Positions 1 through 8,159 of a stretch of 64,000 bases of DNA are shown here, piece after piece. The DNA comes from Chloroflexota bacterium (GTDB taxonomy: Bacteria; Chloroflexota; Limnocylindria; Limnocylindrales; CSP1-4). Both the position numbers and the translations under genes were made by a program. The stretch's first letter is position 1. Each line of letters starts with the position of its first letter. The stretch covers positions 27,493 through 91,492 of the forward strand of contig JAJXUG010000012.1 of assembly GCA_021783095.1 (NCBI GenBank), written 5' to 3'. The notes beneath the pieces were generated by a model that worked only from the letters and a program-made list of their open reading frames with translations, was not told the origin of the DNA and made no database searches.

Positions 1-79
1 GCCCCCGCAGGCGGAGACGAGCAGCGCGACGGCGAGGAGTGCGGCGGGGAGCGGGCGAAGTCGGCGGATGGCTCGATAC
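1..79 (-). CDS. Partial lipoprotein N-terminus (SCO1-like?)
   Basis: Read on the minus strand, this edge encodes a basic start, a hydrophobic stretch and a lipobox-like LVSAC followed by GG, so it looks like the signal peptide of an exported lipoprotein that runs off the window. It begins directly after the stop of the membrane cupredoxin gene, in the same direction as the oxidase genes. I find no ATG, GTG or TTG in frame before the signal, so the start codon is unresolved. In cytochrome oxidase clusters this slot is often a SCO1/SenC copper chaperone, but that is inference from position only. Confidence 0.35.
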
Positions 80-799
80 CTACTTGACGGTCAGCGTGCC
101 GGGCATCGCCGGGTGGACCGTGCAGATGAGTTGGTAGGCGCCCGCCGAGAGTGCCGGGACGTCGTACACCTCGACCGCCGGGCCGGCCACGATGTCCCCC
201 CGGAACACCACCGAGCCGTGGGCGTCGCGGATCTCGAGATTGTGCGGAACACGGTCGCGGTTGTCGAACGCCACGGTGAAGGGCCGTCCGGCCGCCGCCG
301 TGAGCGCAGGCTGCACGAAGGCGATGCCGCGGGCGGTGAGCGTCGTGTCGGTGGCGGGCGCGGCGCCCGGGGGCGGGCTCGCACCCGCCGCGGGGACGCC
401 GAGGCGCCGCCGATCGATGTGCCGTGGCCTCGGGAGGCCAGCGCCTCGCACCTCGACCCTCCACGCCACGAGGCCGGTCGCCGCCGCGATCGCACCCCCC
501 ACGAGCCACGCGACGCCCTCGAGCAGCCCGTACGCGAGCGCGAAGACGCCGACCGCGAGCAGCAGCGGCCCGAAGGCTGGGCTCCGAACCGGCCGCCCAT
601 CGGGGGTGAGGGGCAGCCGCCGACGCGCGTCTCCGCCGCGAACCGGCACGACGGCCGCCCACTTCGCGCCCGTGATGACGAGGAAGACCGCGACCACGAG
701 CAGCAGGAGCGGCGGGATCAGCGCCACGAGCGCGGCCCAGTCAGGCGTGACGACGGCGCCGGACCAGGCGATCACCTGGGTCCAGAGGTCGTTGAGCAT
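80..799 (-). CDS. Membrane-anchored cupredoxin of oxidase cluster
   Basis: This 239-residue protein has two hydrophobic segments in its N-terminal third (about residues 20-45 and 75-110), a Pro/Ala-rich linker and a C-terminal cupredoxin domain. The domain shows a complete type I copper ligand set: His186, Cys226, His229 and Met232 in the local pattern CTVHPAM. It should therefore bind copper on the outer face of the membrane and could pass electrons or copper to the oxidase. It lies 48 bases downstream of cytochrome oxidase subunit III on the same strand, so co-transcription is likely. The cupredoxin assignment is firm; the electron-carrier versus copper-delivery role is open. Confidence 0.8.
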   Translation of the reverse strand: MLNDLWTQVIAWSGAVVTPDWAALVALIPPLLLLVVAVFLVITGAKWAAVVPVRGGDARRRLPLTPDGRPVRSPAFGPLLLAVGVFALAYGLLEGVAWLVGGAIAAATGLVAWRVEVRGAGLPRPRHIDRRRLGVPAAGASPPPGAAPATDTTLTARGIAFVQPALTAAAGRPFTVAFDNRDRVPHNLEIRDAHGSVVFRGDIVAGPAVEVYDVPALSAGAYQLICTVHPAMPGTLTVK

Positions 800-847
800 C
801 GGTTGGCCGGCGCCTCGTGCGGGCGCACCCGCGGGCGCCCTCGCGCG

Positions 848-1519
848 CTACGTCAGGTACAGGATCGAGAATAGGACGATCCACACGACGTCGACGAAGT
901 GCCAGTAGAGGGACACCGCCTCGACCATGTCGTGGTGGCGCGCGCTGAACTGCTTCGACCGGCCGCGGTAGAGGACGATCGCCAGCATGACCGCCCCCGC
1001 GAGGACGTGGGCGCCGTGGAAGCCGGTGAGCGTGAAGTACGTGGTGCCGAAGGTGCTGGCGCCAATGCTCAGGCCCTCGCGCGCCAGGACGGTGTAGTCG
1101 TAGGCCTGGAGCCCGAGGAACACCGCGCCCAGCGCGAGCGTGACCGAGATCCAGCGGATGAACGCCCGCTGGTCGCCGCGCGCGATCGCGCGCACCCCGA
1201 TCTGGCAGGTGACCGACGACAGGATGAGGAGCAAGGTCGCCGGGAGGATGACGTTCGGCGCCCCGCTGTCGGTGGTGATGCGCCAGGGGTTCAGCAGCCC
1301 CGCGAATTGCGTCGGCGGCCAGACTTGCGTCTGGACCCCATTGATGAGCTCGGTGTGGCCGAAGCGGATCGTGAAGTAGGCGGCGAACAGCCCGGCGAAG
1401 AACATCACCTCGGAGGTGATGAACAGCAGCATTCCCAGGACCGGGGCCCCCAGCCCGGGTCGGCCCCCCTGCGCCACGGCGGTCCGCGGGGTCGACAGGG
1501 CAGTCGCCTCGGCGCTCAT
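848..1519 (-). CDS. ctaE: Cytochrome c oxidase subunit III
   Basis: This is subunit III of a heme-copper (caa3/aa3-type) terminal oxidase, an integral membrane protein of about 223 residues with the usual hydrophobic helices. Diagnostic segments are FITSEVMFF near the N-terminus, GFHGAHVLAG in the middle and WHFVDVVWI near the C-terminus. I chose the ATG at 1519, giving an N-terminus MSAEAT, because GGAGAG sits six bases upstream of it; an in-frame ATG at 1537 has no such site. Subunits I and II are not in the window. The downstream partner is a membrane cupredoxin and the divergent gene is the assembly factor ctaG. Confidence 0.93.
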   Translation of the reverse strand: MSAEATALSTPRTAVAQGGRPGLGAPVLGMLLFITSEVMFFAGLFAAYFTIRFGHTELINGVQTQVWPPTQFAGLLNPWRITTDSGAPNVILPATLLLILSSVTCQIGVRAIARGDQRAFIRWISVTLALGAVFLGLQAYDYTVLAREGLSIGASTFGTTYFTLTGFHGAHVLAGAVMLAIVLYRGRSKQFSARHHDMVEAVSLYWHFVDVVWIVLFSILYLT

Positions 1520-1673
1520 CGCATTCTCTCCGTCCATTCGTTCGCGGCTGGATCGAGCCGGGAGACCGCATCATAGGCGGCAGAGGCGCTTTGCTCTCTG
1601 AACGGCTCCCCTGGCACGTGACATATGGCATGCAGCCACGGCCTGGCAGCGGGCGGCGATCCGCGGCCTGCGC

Positions 1674-1679
1674 CACAAT
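1674..1679 (+). promoter_or_regulatory. Leaderless -10 element for ctaG
   Basis: CACAAT ends six bases before the GTG start of ctaG. The same spacing recurs before many genes in this window, which suggests transcription begins at or next to the start codon. No convincing -35 box was found. Confidence 0.45.
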
Positions 1680-1685
1680 GCCGCC

Positions 1686-2711
1686 GTGCGTCGGACCATC
1701 GCCTCTCGCGCCGCCCCTCGCGTGGCCGGCCCCACGGCGGCCTTCGGGCTCACCCTCGCCTTCGGGGTCGCGCTGGCGGGCTTCGCCCTCGCGCTGCCCC
1801 CGATCGTGCTCGCGCACGGCGACGAGCACCTGCCGGCTCCCACGCTCGCAACGTTCGCGCTCGCCTGGCAGTTCGACCCCACCGTGTGGCTGCCCGCCAT
1901 CGCTGCCGCGGCGCTGTGGTGGCTGGGCGTCCGGCGCGTCCGGTCGCGGGGAGGCCACATCGCCCTCGCCCGCACCGCGTCCTGGCTCGCGGGCGTCTTC
2001 GCCATCCTCGTCGCGCTCGACTCGGGGATCGGCCTCTACGACACGACGCTGTTCAGCGTCCACATGGTCCAGCACCTGCTGCTCACGCTCGTCGCGCCGC
2101 CACTGCTCCTGCTCGCGGGCCCCGTGACGCTCCTGCTCCAGGCCGCGACGCCGAGGGCTCGCCGTCGCTGGATCCTGCCGGTCCTGCACGCGCGGGCCCT
2201 GGGGATCATCGCCAATCCGGTCGTCGCCGGCGTGCTGTTCGCCCTCGTCATGTGGGGGACCCACATCTCCCCGGTGTTCGAGGCGTCGCTCGAGAACGTC
2301 ACGATCCACGAGGCCGAGCACACCGCCTACCTCATCTCCGCGCTCCTGCTGTGGTGGCCGGTGGTCGGCCGCGACCCGTCGCCCTGGCGGCTGAGCCACG
2401 CTGCCGGCGCGCTCTACCTCGGCCTGCAGATGCCCCAGATGGCCTTCCTCGCGGTGGCCATGCTGATGGCGCCGACGCCGCTCTACGCCTGGTATGCGGA
2501 CGCCACCCGCACCTGGGGACCGACGCCGCTGGCCGATCAGCAGATGGCCGCCGGGATCATGTGGGTGGGGGGCAGCCTGGTGTTCATCGGCGCCGTCGTC
2601 GTGCTGATCGGGCTCTGGATGCGCGACGAGGACCGTCGGGCGATCCGCGAGGATCGGCGCCTCGACGCGGCCGAGGCGGCGAAGGCGGGCCCGGCCCGGC
2701 CCGCCGGATAG
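1686..2711 (+). CDS. ctaG: Cytochrome c oxidase assembly protein CtaG
   Basis: This 341-residue polytopic membrane protein belongs to the caa3-type CtaG family, which helps assemble the copper centre of cytochrome c oxidase. Recognisable segments are HMVQHLLLTLVAPPLLLL in the central part, MWGTHISP, HEAEHTAYL and the conserved LGLQMPQMAF near residue 250. An N-terminal hydrophobic segment ends in a periplasmic His-rich stretch (AHGDEH). The start is a GTG at 1686 with a -10-like hexamer six bases ahead and no ribosome binding site. It is divergent from the oxidase subunit III gene, 166 bases away, as expected for one respiratory locus. Confidence 0.88.
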   Translation: MRRTIASRAAPRVAGPTAAFGLTLAFGVALAGFALALPPIVLAHGDEHLPAPTLATFALAWQFDPTVWLPAIAAAALWWLGVRRVRSRGGHIALARTASWLAGVFAILVALDSGIGLYDTTLFSVHMVQHLLLTLVAPPLLLLAGPVTLLLQAATPRARRRWILPVLHARALGIIANPVVAGVLFALVMWGTHISPVFEASLENVTIHEAEHTAYLISALLLWWPVVGRDPSPWRLSHAAGALYLGLQMPQMAFLAVAMLMAPTPLYAWYADATRTWGPTPLADQQMAAGIMWVGGSLVFIGAVVVLIGLWMRDEDRRAIREDRRLDAAEAAKAGPARPAG

Positions 2712-2720
2712 GTCGAGGGG

Positions 2721-3737
2721 TCAGGCCTCGGGCGGCACCGGGGCGGCGAGGTACTCGCGGTATCGCTCGGGGTCCACGTTGCCGCCTGACACGACCCCGA
2801 CGATGGGGCCCTTGGCCGGGTCGAGGCCTGCCTCGCGGGCGTGGAAGCGCATGGCTGCCACCGGGAGCGCGCCCGACGGCTCGACCACGAGCCGCGCCTC
2901 CTCGGCCGCGAGCCGGACGGCGGCCGCGATCTCGGCCTCGCTGACCGTGATGATGCGGTCCAGCTGCGTGGACAGGTGCGCGAAGTTGAGCCTGCCGATG
3001 GCCTGGGTGCGCGTGCCGTCGGCAATCGTCCGGCTGACCTGCTCGGCCTCCCAGCGGACGACGTGCCCGGCCTCGATCGAAGCGCGGGCGTCGGCCGCGA
3101 GCTCGGGCTCCACGCCGATCACCATCGCATCGGGCGCCAGGGCGCGGATCGCCGCCGCCACCCCGCTCGCCAGCCCGCCGCCGCCCACCGGCACCAGCAC
3201 GGCGGAGACGTCGGGGAGGTCCTCGGCGATCTCGAGCCCGCACGTCCCCTGGCCCGCGACGATCCGGCGGTCGTCGAACGGCGGGATCATCGAGAGCCCG
3301 CGCTCGGCGGCGAGCTGCTCGGCCACGCGCTTGCGCTCGTCCGACGCGGTCCCGACCACCACGACCTCGGCCCCGTCCGCCTGCACGCGCGCCTTCTTGA
3401 GCGCCGGGGCGTCGGAGGGCATGACGATGACCGCGGGCACGCCGAACAGCCGCGCTGCCCGGGCCACGCCCTGAGCGTGGTTGCCAGACGAGTAGGTGAT
3501 GAGGCCGCGGCCCCGCTCTTCCGGGGACAGCACGGCGGCCGCGTGGTAGGCGCCGCGCAGCTTGAAGGCGCCGATGGGCTGGAGCGACTCGGCCTTGAGC
3601 CACTGGCGCCGCTCCGGGGCGCCGAACGGGACGAGCGCCGTGTGGAGCGCCACCCCGGCCAGCACCCGGGCGGCCGCCCGGATCTCCTCGATGGTGACCA
3701 GGACGGGCGCGTCAGGCGCCCCGGCTCCGGCCGTCAC
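2721..3737 (-). CDS. Threonine/serine dehydratase (PLP)
   Basis: This 338-residue fold-type II PLP enzyme most likely deaminates L-threonine to 2-oxobutanoate (or L-serine to pyruvate). The PLP lysine is in PIGAFKLRGA, the asparagine loop is SSGNHAQG, and the glycine-rich phosphate loop is VPVGGGGLASG. No C-terminal ACT domain follows, so it resembles the short catabolic (TdcB-like) or serine-racemase-like form rather than feedback-regulated IlvA. The GTG start at 3737 overlaps the upstream dksA-like stop by four bases (GTGA), which fixes the start and makes a two-gene operon. The window also encodes citramalate synthase, so isoleucine supply need not depend on it. Confidence 0.85.
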   Translation of the reverse strand: MTAGAGAPDAPVLVTIEEIRAAARVLAGVALHTALVPFGAPERRQWLKAESLQPIGAFKLRGAYHAAAVLSPEERGRGLITYSSGNHAQGVARAARLFGVPAVIVMPSDAPALKKARVQADGAEVVVVGTASDERKRVAEQLAAERGLSMIPPFDDRRIVAGQGTCGLEIAEDLPDVSAVLVPVGGGGLASGVAAAIRALAPDAMVIGVEPELAADARASIEAGHVVRWEAEQVSRTIADGTRTQAIGRLNFAHLSTQLDRIITVSEAEIAAAVRLAAEEARLVVEPSGALPVAAMRFHAREAGLDPAKGPIVGVVSGGNVDPERYREYLAAPVPPEA

Positions 3738-4084
3738 CGGTACCGGCCCGCGGGCACCTTCTTCTGGCAGTCGATGCAGTGGGCCGCGGCGGGGAGGGCC
3801 TCGAGCCGCGCGTCGCTGATCGGCTTGCCGCAGGTGACACAGGTCCCGTACGTCCCGGCATCGAGCCGCGCGAGCGCGGCGTCCACGGCCGCGAGCTGGA
3901 CCTCGTTGAGGTCGCGCAGGGCGAGATCGCGCTGCTGGGCGAAGACCTGGCTGGCCGCTGCCGCCTGCGACCCGTAGGTCATCGGGTCGGGCGCCTGGAT
4001 CGTCGTCTCGCGCTGCTCCTCGAGGAGGCGCACGCGCTCCTCGAGGAGGGCCCTCCGTGCAGCCTGGCGACTCGACTCGTCCAT
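3734..4084 (-). CDS. DksA/TraR-type zinc finger protein
   Basis: This is a 116-residue DksA/TraR family protein, a group that in proteobacteria binds the RNA polymerase secondary channel. An N-terminal helical part rich in Glu, Arg and Leu precedes a C-terminal four-cysteine zinc finger, CVTC and 17 residues later CIDC, with the family-typical GTYGTC lead-in. Its stop overlaps the start of the threonine dehydratase gene. The family call is firm; regulation of the downstream gene or of stringent response is untested inference. Confidence 0.85.
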   Translation of the reverse strand: MDESSRQAARRALLEERVRLLEEQRETTIQAPDPMTYGSQAAAASQVFAQQRDLALRDLNEVQLAAVDAALARLDAGTYGTCVTCGKPISDARLEALPAAAHCIDCQKKVPAGRYR

Positions 4085-4109
4085 CCCCGCATCCTACTCC
4101 GGGCTGCGC

Positions 4110-4115
4110 TAGGCT
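4110..4115 (+). promoter_or_regulatory. Candidate -10 element for YHS gene
   Basis: TAGGCT lies 59 bases before the ATG of the YHS-domain gene. Unlike the leaderless cases, this would give a leader of about 50 bases ending in a GAGGAG ribosome binding site. Confidence 0.35.
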
Positions 4116-4174
4116 CGGCGCACCAGGAGCACGCCGGGCACCCGTCCCCGGCGCACCATCGAGGAGCAATCGGA

Positions 4175-4348
4175 ATGGCGATCGTCAAGGACCCGGTCTG
4201 CGGCATGGACGTCGACACCGAGACGTCCAAGCTCTCGCTCGAGCACGAGGGCAACACCTACTGGTTCTGCGGCAAGGGCTGCCTGCTCGAGTTCAAGGAC
4301 GACCCCGACAAGTACCTCGACCCGGACTACGTCCCGCAGGGGATGTGA
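4175..4348 (+). CDS. YHS-domain small protein
   Basis: This 57-residue protein is essentially one YHS domain: it opens with KDPVCGM and closes with the YWFCGKGC pair of cysteines, followed by the EFKDDPDKYL tail. YHS domains occur in heavy-metal ATPases and as free small proteins and are thought to bind metal. A strong GAGGAG ribosome binding site lies eight bases before the ATG, so this start is clear. It sits next to a metal-transporter gene and a Fur-family remnant, which supports a metal-handling role. Free copies often annotate as copper-ATPase fragments; this one is complete. Confidence 0.85.
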   Translation: MAIVKDPVCGMDVDTETSKLSLEHEGNTYWFCGKGCLLEFKDDPDKYLDPDYVPQGM

Positions 4349-4434
4349 CGGCCCCGCCAATCCCGCTGAGGTCCTGACCGCGCCGGCGCGTGACGGCGGC
4401 GCGGATCCGGGGCCACCTCGGGCCGGCGGGCGCC

Positions 4435-4640
4435 TCAGGCCGGCGCGGGCGGCCCTGCCAGACCTGTGCTGCAGCCTTGGCACGTCCCGTAGAAGTTCAG
4501 CTCGTCCGACACGACGCGGAGCCTGGGCGCCGCCTCGCAGGCTAGACGTCGCGCACGCCACCGGCACCACCCGTCCTGACCGCGTGCAGATCACGTGGTC
4601 GTGGTGCTCGCCCCCGCAATGCGCGTAGCCGATCGCCCTG
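4435..4640 (-). pseudogene. Decayed Fur-family regulator remnant
   Basis: Minus-strand translation gives the metal-binding core of a Fur/Zur/PerR protein: a run ending GGEHHDHVIC followed by GRVV, and, in another frame, LNFYGTCQGC near a TGA at 4435. Intact Fur proteins have about 40 residues between these two parts and a CxxC after HVIC; here the second Cys reads Ser, most of the middle is missing and the frame shifts. The N-terminal winged helix is absent, because the sequence abuts the 3' end of the transporter gene at 4641. I read it as a Fur-family gene destroyed by deletion and frameshift, once downstream of the metal transporter. Confidence 0.7.
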
Positions 4641-5576
4641 TCACGGCACGTTCGCCTCGACCTGGGCGAGCGCGCGGACTCGCCGGATCGCTCGGACGAA
4701 GCTGCCCGCCGCGATGACGCCCACGATGACGGTCACCAGCACGAGGCCCGCGTTGACGCTGTCGAGGTTGGGGATCCCGAGCCCGGTCGGCAGCCCGGCG
4801 TCGAGCGTGGTCGCGATGCCCGGCAGCAGCAGCGACACCAGCCCCCACGCGGCGAACAGCATGCCGCCGTAGAGGAGGGTGTTGCCGGCCACGGCGCGCG
4901 AGACGTAGTTCATGGCGCTGGCACCCAGGTGCCGCGCCCGCATCCACGCGCCGAGCGCCGCGCCCGCCAGCGCCTGCACGAGCATCGTCCCGACGCCGAA
5001 CAGGAGGCCCGGCAGGAAGGCGACGGCGGCGTTGGGCATGGCCGGGGCCAGGACGGTGTAGATGATCACCGCGAAGGCGCCGGTGCCCCAGCCGGCGATG
5101 AAGCCGTGGACCAGCGTCATCCGGACCGGGATCGGCCGGCCGTCCGCGGCGGGCATCCCGTCGGTCCCGTCGTGCTGGCCCACCCGCACCACGCGGTGGA
5201 GGAACTGCTCCAGGCCCTCGGTGAGGTGGAGTTCGCGACCCAGTCGCAGGATGTACATGCCAGACACGGCCATCACGATCCCGACGAGCAGGTCAATCCA
5301 CGCGTTGAAGGTGCCGCTCGCCAGGATTGGCGCCAGGGCCAGGAACGCCAACTCGGACGCGATGGCGCGCTGCGCCGCGAAGGCGGCCGAGAACAGCAGG
5401 CCGGCCTTCATTCCCTCTCTGCCCGACGCCGCGCCGATGGCGTAGCTCACGGTGATGGGCCAGGTGTGCTCGTCTGGGGTGACGCCATGGAGCACGCCCA
5501 GCAGGAATGACAGGGCGAGGATCCCGACGATGCCAGAGCCGGTTCCGGCGGCGATGAGGGAGGTGGTCGTCAACAT
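4641..5576 (-). CDS. NiCoT/UreH-like metal transporter
   Basis: This is a polytopic inner-membrane protein of about 311 residues with six to eight hydrophobic segments. Near the N-terminus it carries HGVTPDEHTWPIT, resembling the His-x4-Asp-x-His signature of nickel/cobalt permeases and UreH/HupE-like proteins, and a second motif GFIAGWGTGAF follows a charged central loop. It probably moves a divalent metal (Ni, Co or Zn). The ATG at 5576 is chosen because it begins the hydrophobic region. It is divergent from the 5625 gene with a Fur-box-like palindrome between them, and a Fur-family remnant follows its stop. Substrate is not determined by sequence. Confidence 0.6.
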   Translation of the reverse strand: MLTTTSLIAAGTGSGIVGILALSFLLGVLHGVTPDEHTWPITVSYAIGAASGREGMKAGLLFSAAFAAQRAIASELAFLALAPILASGTFNAWIDLLVGIVMAVSGMYILRLGRELHLTEGLEQFLHRVVRVGQHDGTDGMPAADGRPIPVRMTLVHGFIAGWGTGAFAVIIYTVLAPAMPNAAVAFLPGLLFGVGTMLVQALAGAALGAWMRARHLGASAMNYVSRAVAGNTLLYGGMLFAAWGLVSLLLPGIATTLDAGLPTGLGIPNLDSVNAGLVLVTVIVGVIAAGSFVRAIRRVRALAQVEANVP

Positions 5577-5595
5577 AATCGATTCCGTGGCGAGT

Positions 5596-5610
5596 TGAGA
5601 ATGAGTCGCA
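5596..5610. promoter_or_regulatory. Candidate Fur/Zur operator
   Basis: TGAGAAT-G-AGTCGCA is an imperfect 7-1-7 inverted repeat; the right arm matches the expected ATTCTCA at five of seven positions. An overlapping phase (AATG-N5-CATT, 5600-5612) is also palindromic. It lies between the metal transporter and the divergent unknown gene, where a Fur-family regulator would act. Confidence 0.45.
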
Positions 5611-5624
5611 TTTGCAAGCAGAGT

Positions 5625-6200
5625 ATGGCGCGGCTGGTCCGCCCTGTCAACCGCTACGCCGAGGCGTCGTTCGCGACCGAGATGCAGAAGTGGAACTACG
5701 CCCAGCAGGTCGAGGCGGCTCGGCTGCGGCACCTCGATCCCGTCGGCACGCCCGCGGAGGAGTCGCGGCGCCTGTCCGAGCGCATGGACATGCTCGCCCT
5801 CGCCGAGCAGTACCCGGCGCCCGCGCAGGCCCGCAACATCCTGATCCCGCAGGCCCGCGAGTTCCTCGCTCACGGCAACGTCTCGAAGGCGCGCGTCTAC
5901 TTCGAGGCCGCCCGCAAGGTCGGCGTCTACGACGGCACGGTCGAGAAGGGGATCGAGGACGCCCTGGACCTGACCGTGCCGCATCGTCGGCAGGCCGTCG
6001 AGATCGCGGTCGCCGCCCAGGACGAGTTCGAGTTGTCGCGCCGAGACGTCGCGGCAGCGCGCCTCAACCACCGCATCGGCACGCCGCAGGAACTCGTCCG
6101 CGCCAGCACCGCGGTCCAGATGGCGGACTACAAGCGGCAGCGTGAGGCGCCTGCCCTCGCGCGGGAACTCGGTATCGAGCTGCCGGCCTCGACCGACTAG
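5625..6200 (+). CDS. Hypothetical helical protein
   Basis: I do not recognise this protein of about 191 residues. It is soluble, rich in Ala, Arg, Glu and Gln, and looks almost entirely helical, with no signal peptide, membrane segment or cysteine cluster. The start is uncertain: TTG 5595, ATG 5601 and ATG 5625 are all in frame. I prefer 5625 because the earlier ones lie inside the candidate metal-regulator operator. Its divergence from a metal transporter suggests co-regulation by metal, but nothing in the protein itself indicates metal binding. Confidence 0.55.
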   Translation: MARLVRPVNRYAEASFATEMQKWNYAQQVEAARLRHLDPVGTPAEESRRLSERMDMLALAEQYPAPAQARNILIPQAREFLAHGNVSKARVYFEAARKVGVYDGTVEKGIEDALDLTVPHRRQAVEIAVAAQDEFELSRRDVAAARLNHRIGTPQELVRASTAVQMADYKRQREAPALARELGIELPASTD

Positions 6201-6244
6201 ATACGCTCGCCGAGCGTCAGCCGGGCGCGCTCGGATCGGGTATT

Positions 6245-6278
6245 GGGGCACGCGATGGGCCTTGCCGTCGCGTGCCCC
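6245..6278. terminator. Hairpin between convergent genes
   Basis: GGGGCACGCGA and its exact complement TCGCGTGCCCC (11 bp, 12-base loop) are followed by TT. It lies between the plus gene ending at 6200 and the minus gene ending at 6410, so it probably terminates both. The rest of 6201-6409 shows no gene. Confidence 0.65.
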
Positions 6279-6409
6279 TTCAACGTCCTGTCCAGACAAT
6301 CCCCTACAAGGCGGTTGCTGCGACGTTCCCCTGTCTGTGGTCGGATCGCAGGCGATCCCGTCGTGTCGTCCTTGCTGGCCGGCCGAGGCGCTGCGCTCGC
6401 GGGTCCCAA

Positions 6410-6898
6410 CTAGCCTTGCGAGAGCATCCTGCTGGCGTGTTCGGGGAGAGGCCCAAGCCATGGGTCCACATGAAGGGAGTAGCCGAGATGCCCATACACA
6501 TGGAATGCGACGGCGTGGCTCGTGTCGTTTCCCGGGGGAACTAGAAGGGCGATCAAGTCGTAGATGTAGTCGCTCTCGCATGCCACCATTGGAGGGCACT
6601 TCGGGACAACGATTACCCGCGAAGCGCTGGCGAAGACGGATGCGTCAGCTTGCCCGATCGCGTCAAGGATCGTCGCGCACTCACCGGGCTGGACCTGTGG
6701 CAGGCTGACACAATCGACGCGCCGGAAACTCGCCGTCGGCTGCTGGACGGGTGACGACGCTTCGACAACCGGCGACGATGCGGTCAGTGAACCTGTTGGT
6801 GGCGCGGGATTGGTCGTGCAGGCGTTGACTGCAAGCATAAGGCTAGCAACGACGGCTGCAGCAAGGAACGTCGCAGCTCGACCGCTCCAGCCAGGCAT
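6410..6898 (-). CDS. Putative secreted lipoprotein
   Basis: This protein of about 162 residues is not recognised. It starts with MPGWSGR, a hydrophobic stretch and a lipobox-like VNAC, then a Ser/Thr/Pro/Ala-rich linker and a compact domain with several cysteines (DCVSL, GECATI, PKCPP, ACESD). It should be an exported lipid-anchored protein with possible disulfides. It follows the S1 protease gene by 13 bases on the same strand, so the two are probably co-transcribed; a protease partner or inhibitor role is speculation. An ATG at 6898 is chosen because the alternative TTG at 6928 would overlap the protease stop. Base composition is lower in G+C than the surroundings. Confidence 0.6.
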   Translation of the reverse strand: MPGWSGRAATFLAAAVVASLMLAVNACTTNPAPPTGSLTASSPVVEASSPVQQPTASFRRVDCVSLPQVQPGECATILDAIGQADASVFASASRVIVVPKCPPMVACESDYIYDLIALLVPPGNDTSHAVAFHVYGHLGYSLHVDPWLGPLPEHASRMLSQG

Positions 6899-6911
6899 GG
6901 CCTCGATCCGG

Positions 6912-8159
6912 TTAGCCCGATGTAACAACCGTCGCCGAGTACTTGCTCAGAATGGTCTGGAGCTTGGTATCCCATCGAGCCCAGATCGTGTCGGTCGCCC
7001 CAATCGCAACCACGTCACCGCGAGCTCCAAGCACGCTGCCCGAGAGTTCCCTGAACACGCCGCCGCCGGAATCTCCGTTGAGTCCTAGCGGCAGGACTCC
7101 CGGTCCGCGCCTGAGGTCCGTGTATGCCAAGTGGTGCCTGGTGTGGCCGTCGTACGTCGCATCGACATGGAGTGCAGAGTACGCCGCGCAGATCCGAAGG
7201 CTCCACGCCCCCATCTGGCAGTACACGACGTTCGTTGTCGGGTTGCTCGCCTCTGTGATGGCCTTGTGCGAAGTCTGGTCGTTCCAGGAGTAAGAGTGGT
7301 GGAAGTAGGTCTGTCCATCGATCAGCGCGGTATCCGGGTCGAAGCTAAAGCCCTCGGACGTGCCGACGACCGCCGAATGGTCGCCGTTCTGCGTGGACAC
7401 CCCATTGCCGCTGTAGCAATGACCGGCGGTCAGCATCACCGTTCCGTTCGTGGAGCTGTTCAGGTAGAACCCCGTTGTGCAGCCGCCCTTGTCGGTGGAG
7501 ATCTTCGCGCCACCCCAGAACGGCGACGTGTCGGCTCCGCGCGAGGCAGCCCCGAACTCGCCAGTCTTCGCCCCTGTAATGCGAAGGGTCCCATCGGTGA
7601 GCGCACTAGCTGTGGCCCCCGGTACGGCTGCCTCGATCCCTTCGATCACGCTTGCCGTCGGCGCGGTTGTGATGATCGTCACGGCGTCGAGCGAGCTGTC
7701 GTACCCAATCGACGAGAAGCCAGTCGAACCCACGTCCGTGTTGTCCACTACCTTCCGAGCAGCATCAATGAGGGCCGTCGGGACGCAGCTCGCGACGACA
7801 GCTACGTCGGAACCTGCGAGGTCCGCCTGCCAACGATCGATCGTCTCCGGTGCCACAACGACCGCGGCACCGGTGCCGTTGTAGACGACCGCGCGGAACC
7901 CGTCCGCATCTTCGTACTTCCCCTGGAGTCCCTCGAGCAGGTCCGCGACCCGTCCGTATAGGTTCGTCATGACAGTTGCCATTGAGCCTTGGCACTTTGT
8001 TCGGCCACTCACCTCAGTCGTCTGTGGGTCGGAGGCCGGGACCGAGGCATTGACCACGGCGACGCCCGAGGGCGCGGCCACCGCTTGCACCGGTAGCACT
8101 ACCGCAGGTGCCGACGCAACGATCACGAGTACGGCAAGAACCGCCAACCGTCGCCACAT
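6912..8159 (-). CDS. Secreted S1 (streptogrisin-like) serine protease
   Basis: This 415-residue protein has a signal peptide (about residues 1-28), a pro-region of about 190 residues and a chymotrypsin-fold protease domain. The triad is visible: His in LTAGHC (about residue 246), Asp in DTALIDG (about 276) and Ser364 in NGDSGGG. The spacing matches bacterial streptogrisin/alpha-lytic proteases, which are made as self-cleaving zymogens. Cysteines in CTTGF and AGHC suit the conserved disulfide. The start could be ATG 8159 or GTG 8162 or 8171; a long AGGAGGGG lies just upstream. G+C is visibly lower than neighbours (37 of 60 bases in 7441-7500), suggesting acquisition by transfer. Confidence 0.85.
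   Translation of the reverse strand: MWRRLAVLAVLVIVASAPAVVLPVQAVAAPSGVAVVNASVPASDPQTTEVSGRTKCQGSMATVMTNLYGRVADLLEGLQGKYEDADGFRAVVYNGTGAAVVVAPETIDRWQADLAGSDVAVVASCVPTALIDAARKVVDNTDVGSTGFSSIGYDSSLDAVTIITTAPTASVIEGIEAAVPGATASALTDGTLRITGAKTGEFGAASRGADTSPFWGGAKISTDKGGCTTGFYLNSSTNGTVMLTAGHCYSGNGVSTQNGDHSAVVGTSEGFSFDPDTALIDGQTYFHHSYSWNDQTSHKAITEASNPTTNVVYCQMGAWSLRICAAYSALHVDATYDGHTRHHLAYTDLRRGPGVLPLGLNGDSGGGVFRELSGSVLGARGDVVAIGATDTIWARWDTKLQTILSKYSATVVTSG

Noticed and set aside
2721..4169. Long upstream extension of the threonine dehydratase frame
   Set aside because: The extension is antiparallel in phase to the DksA/TraR gene on the same strand and reads as a frame shadow; the GTGA overlap at 3737 gives the better start.
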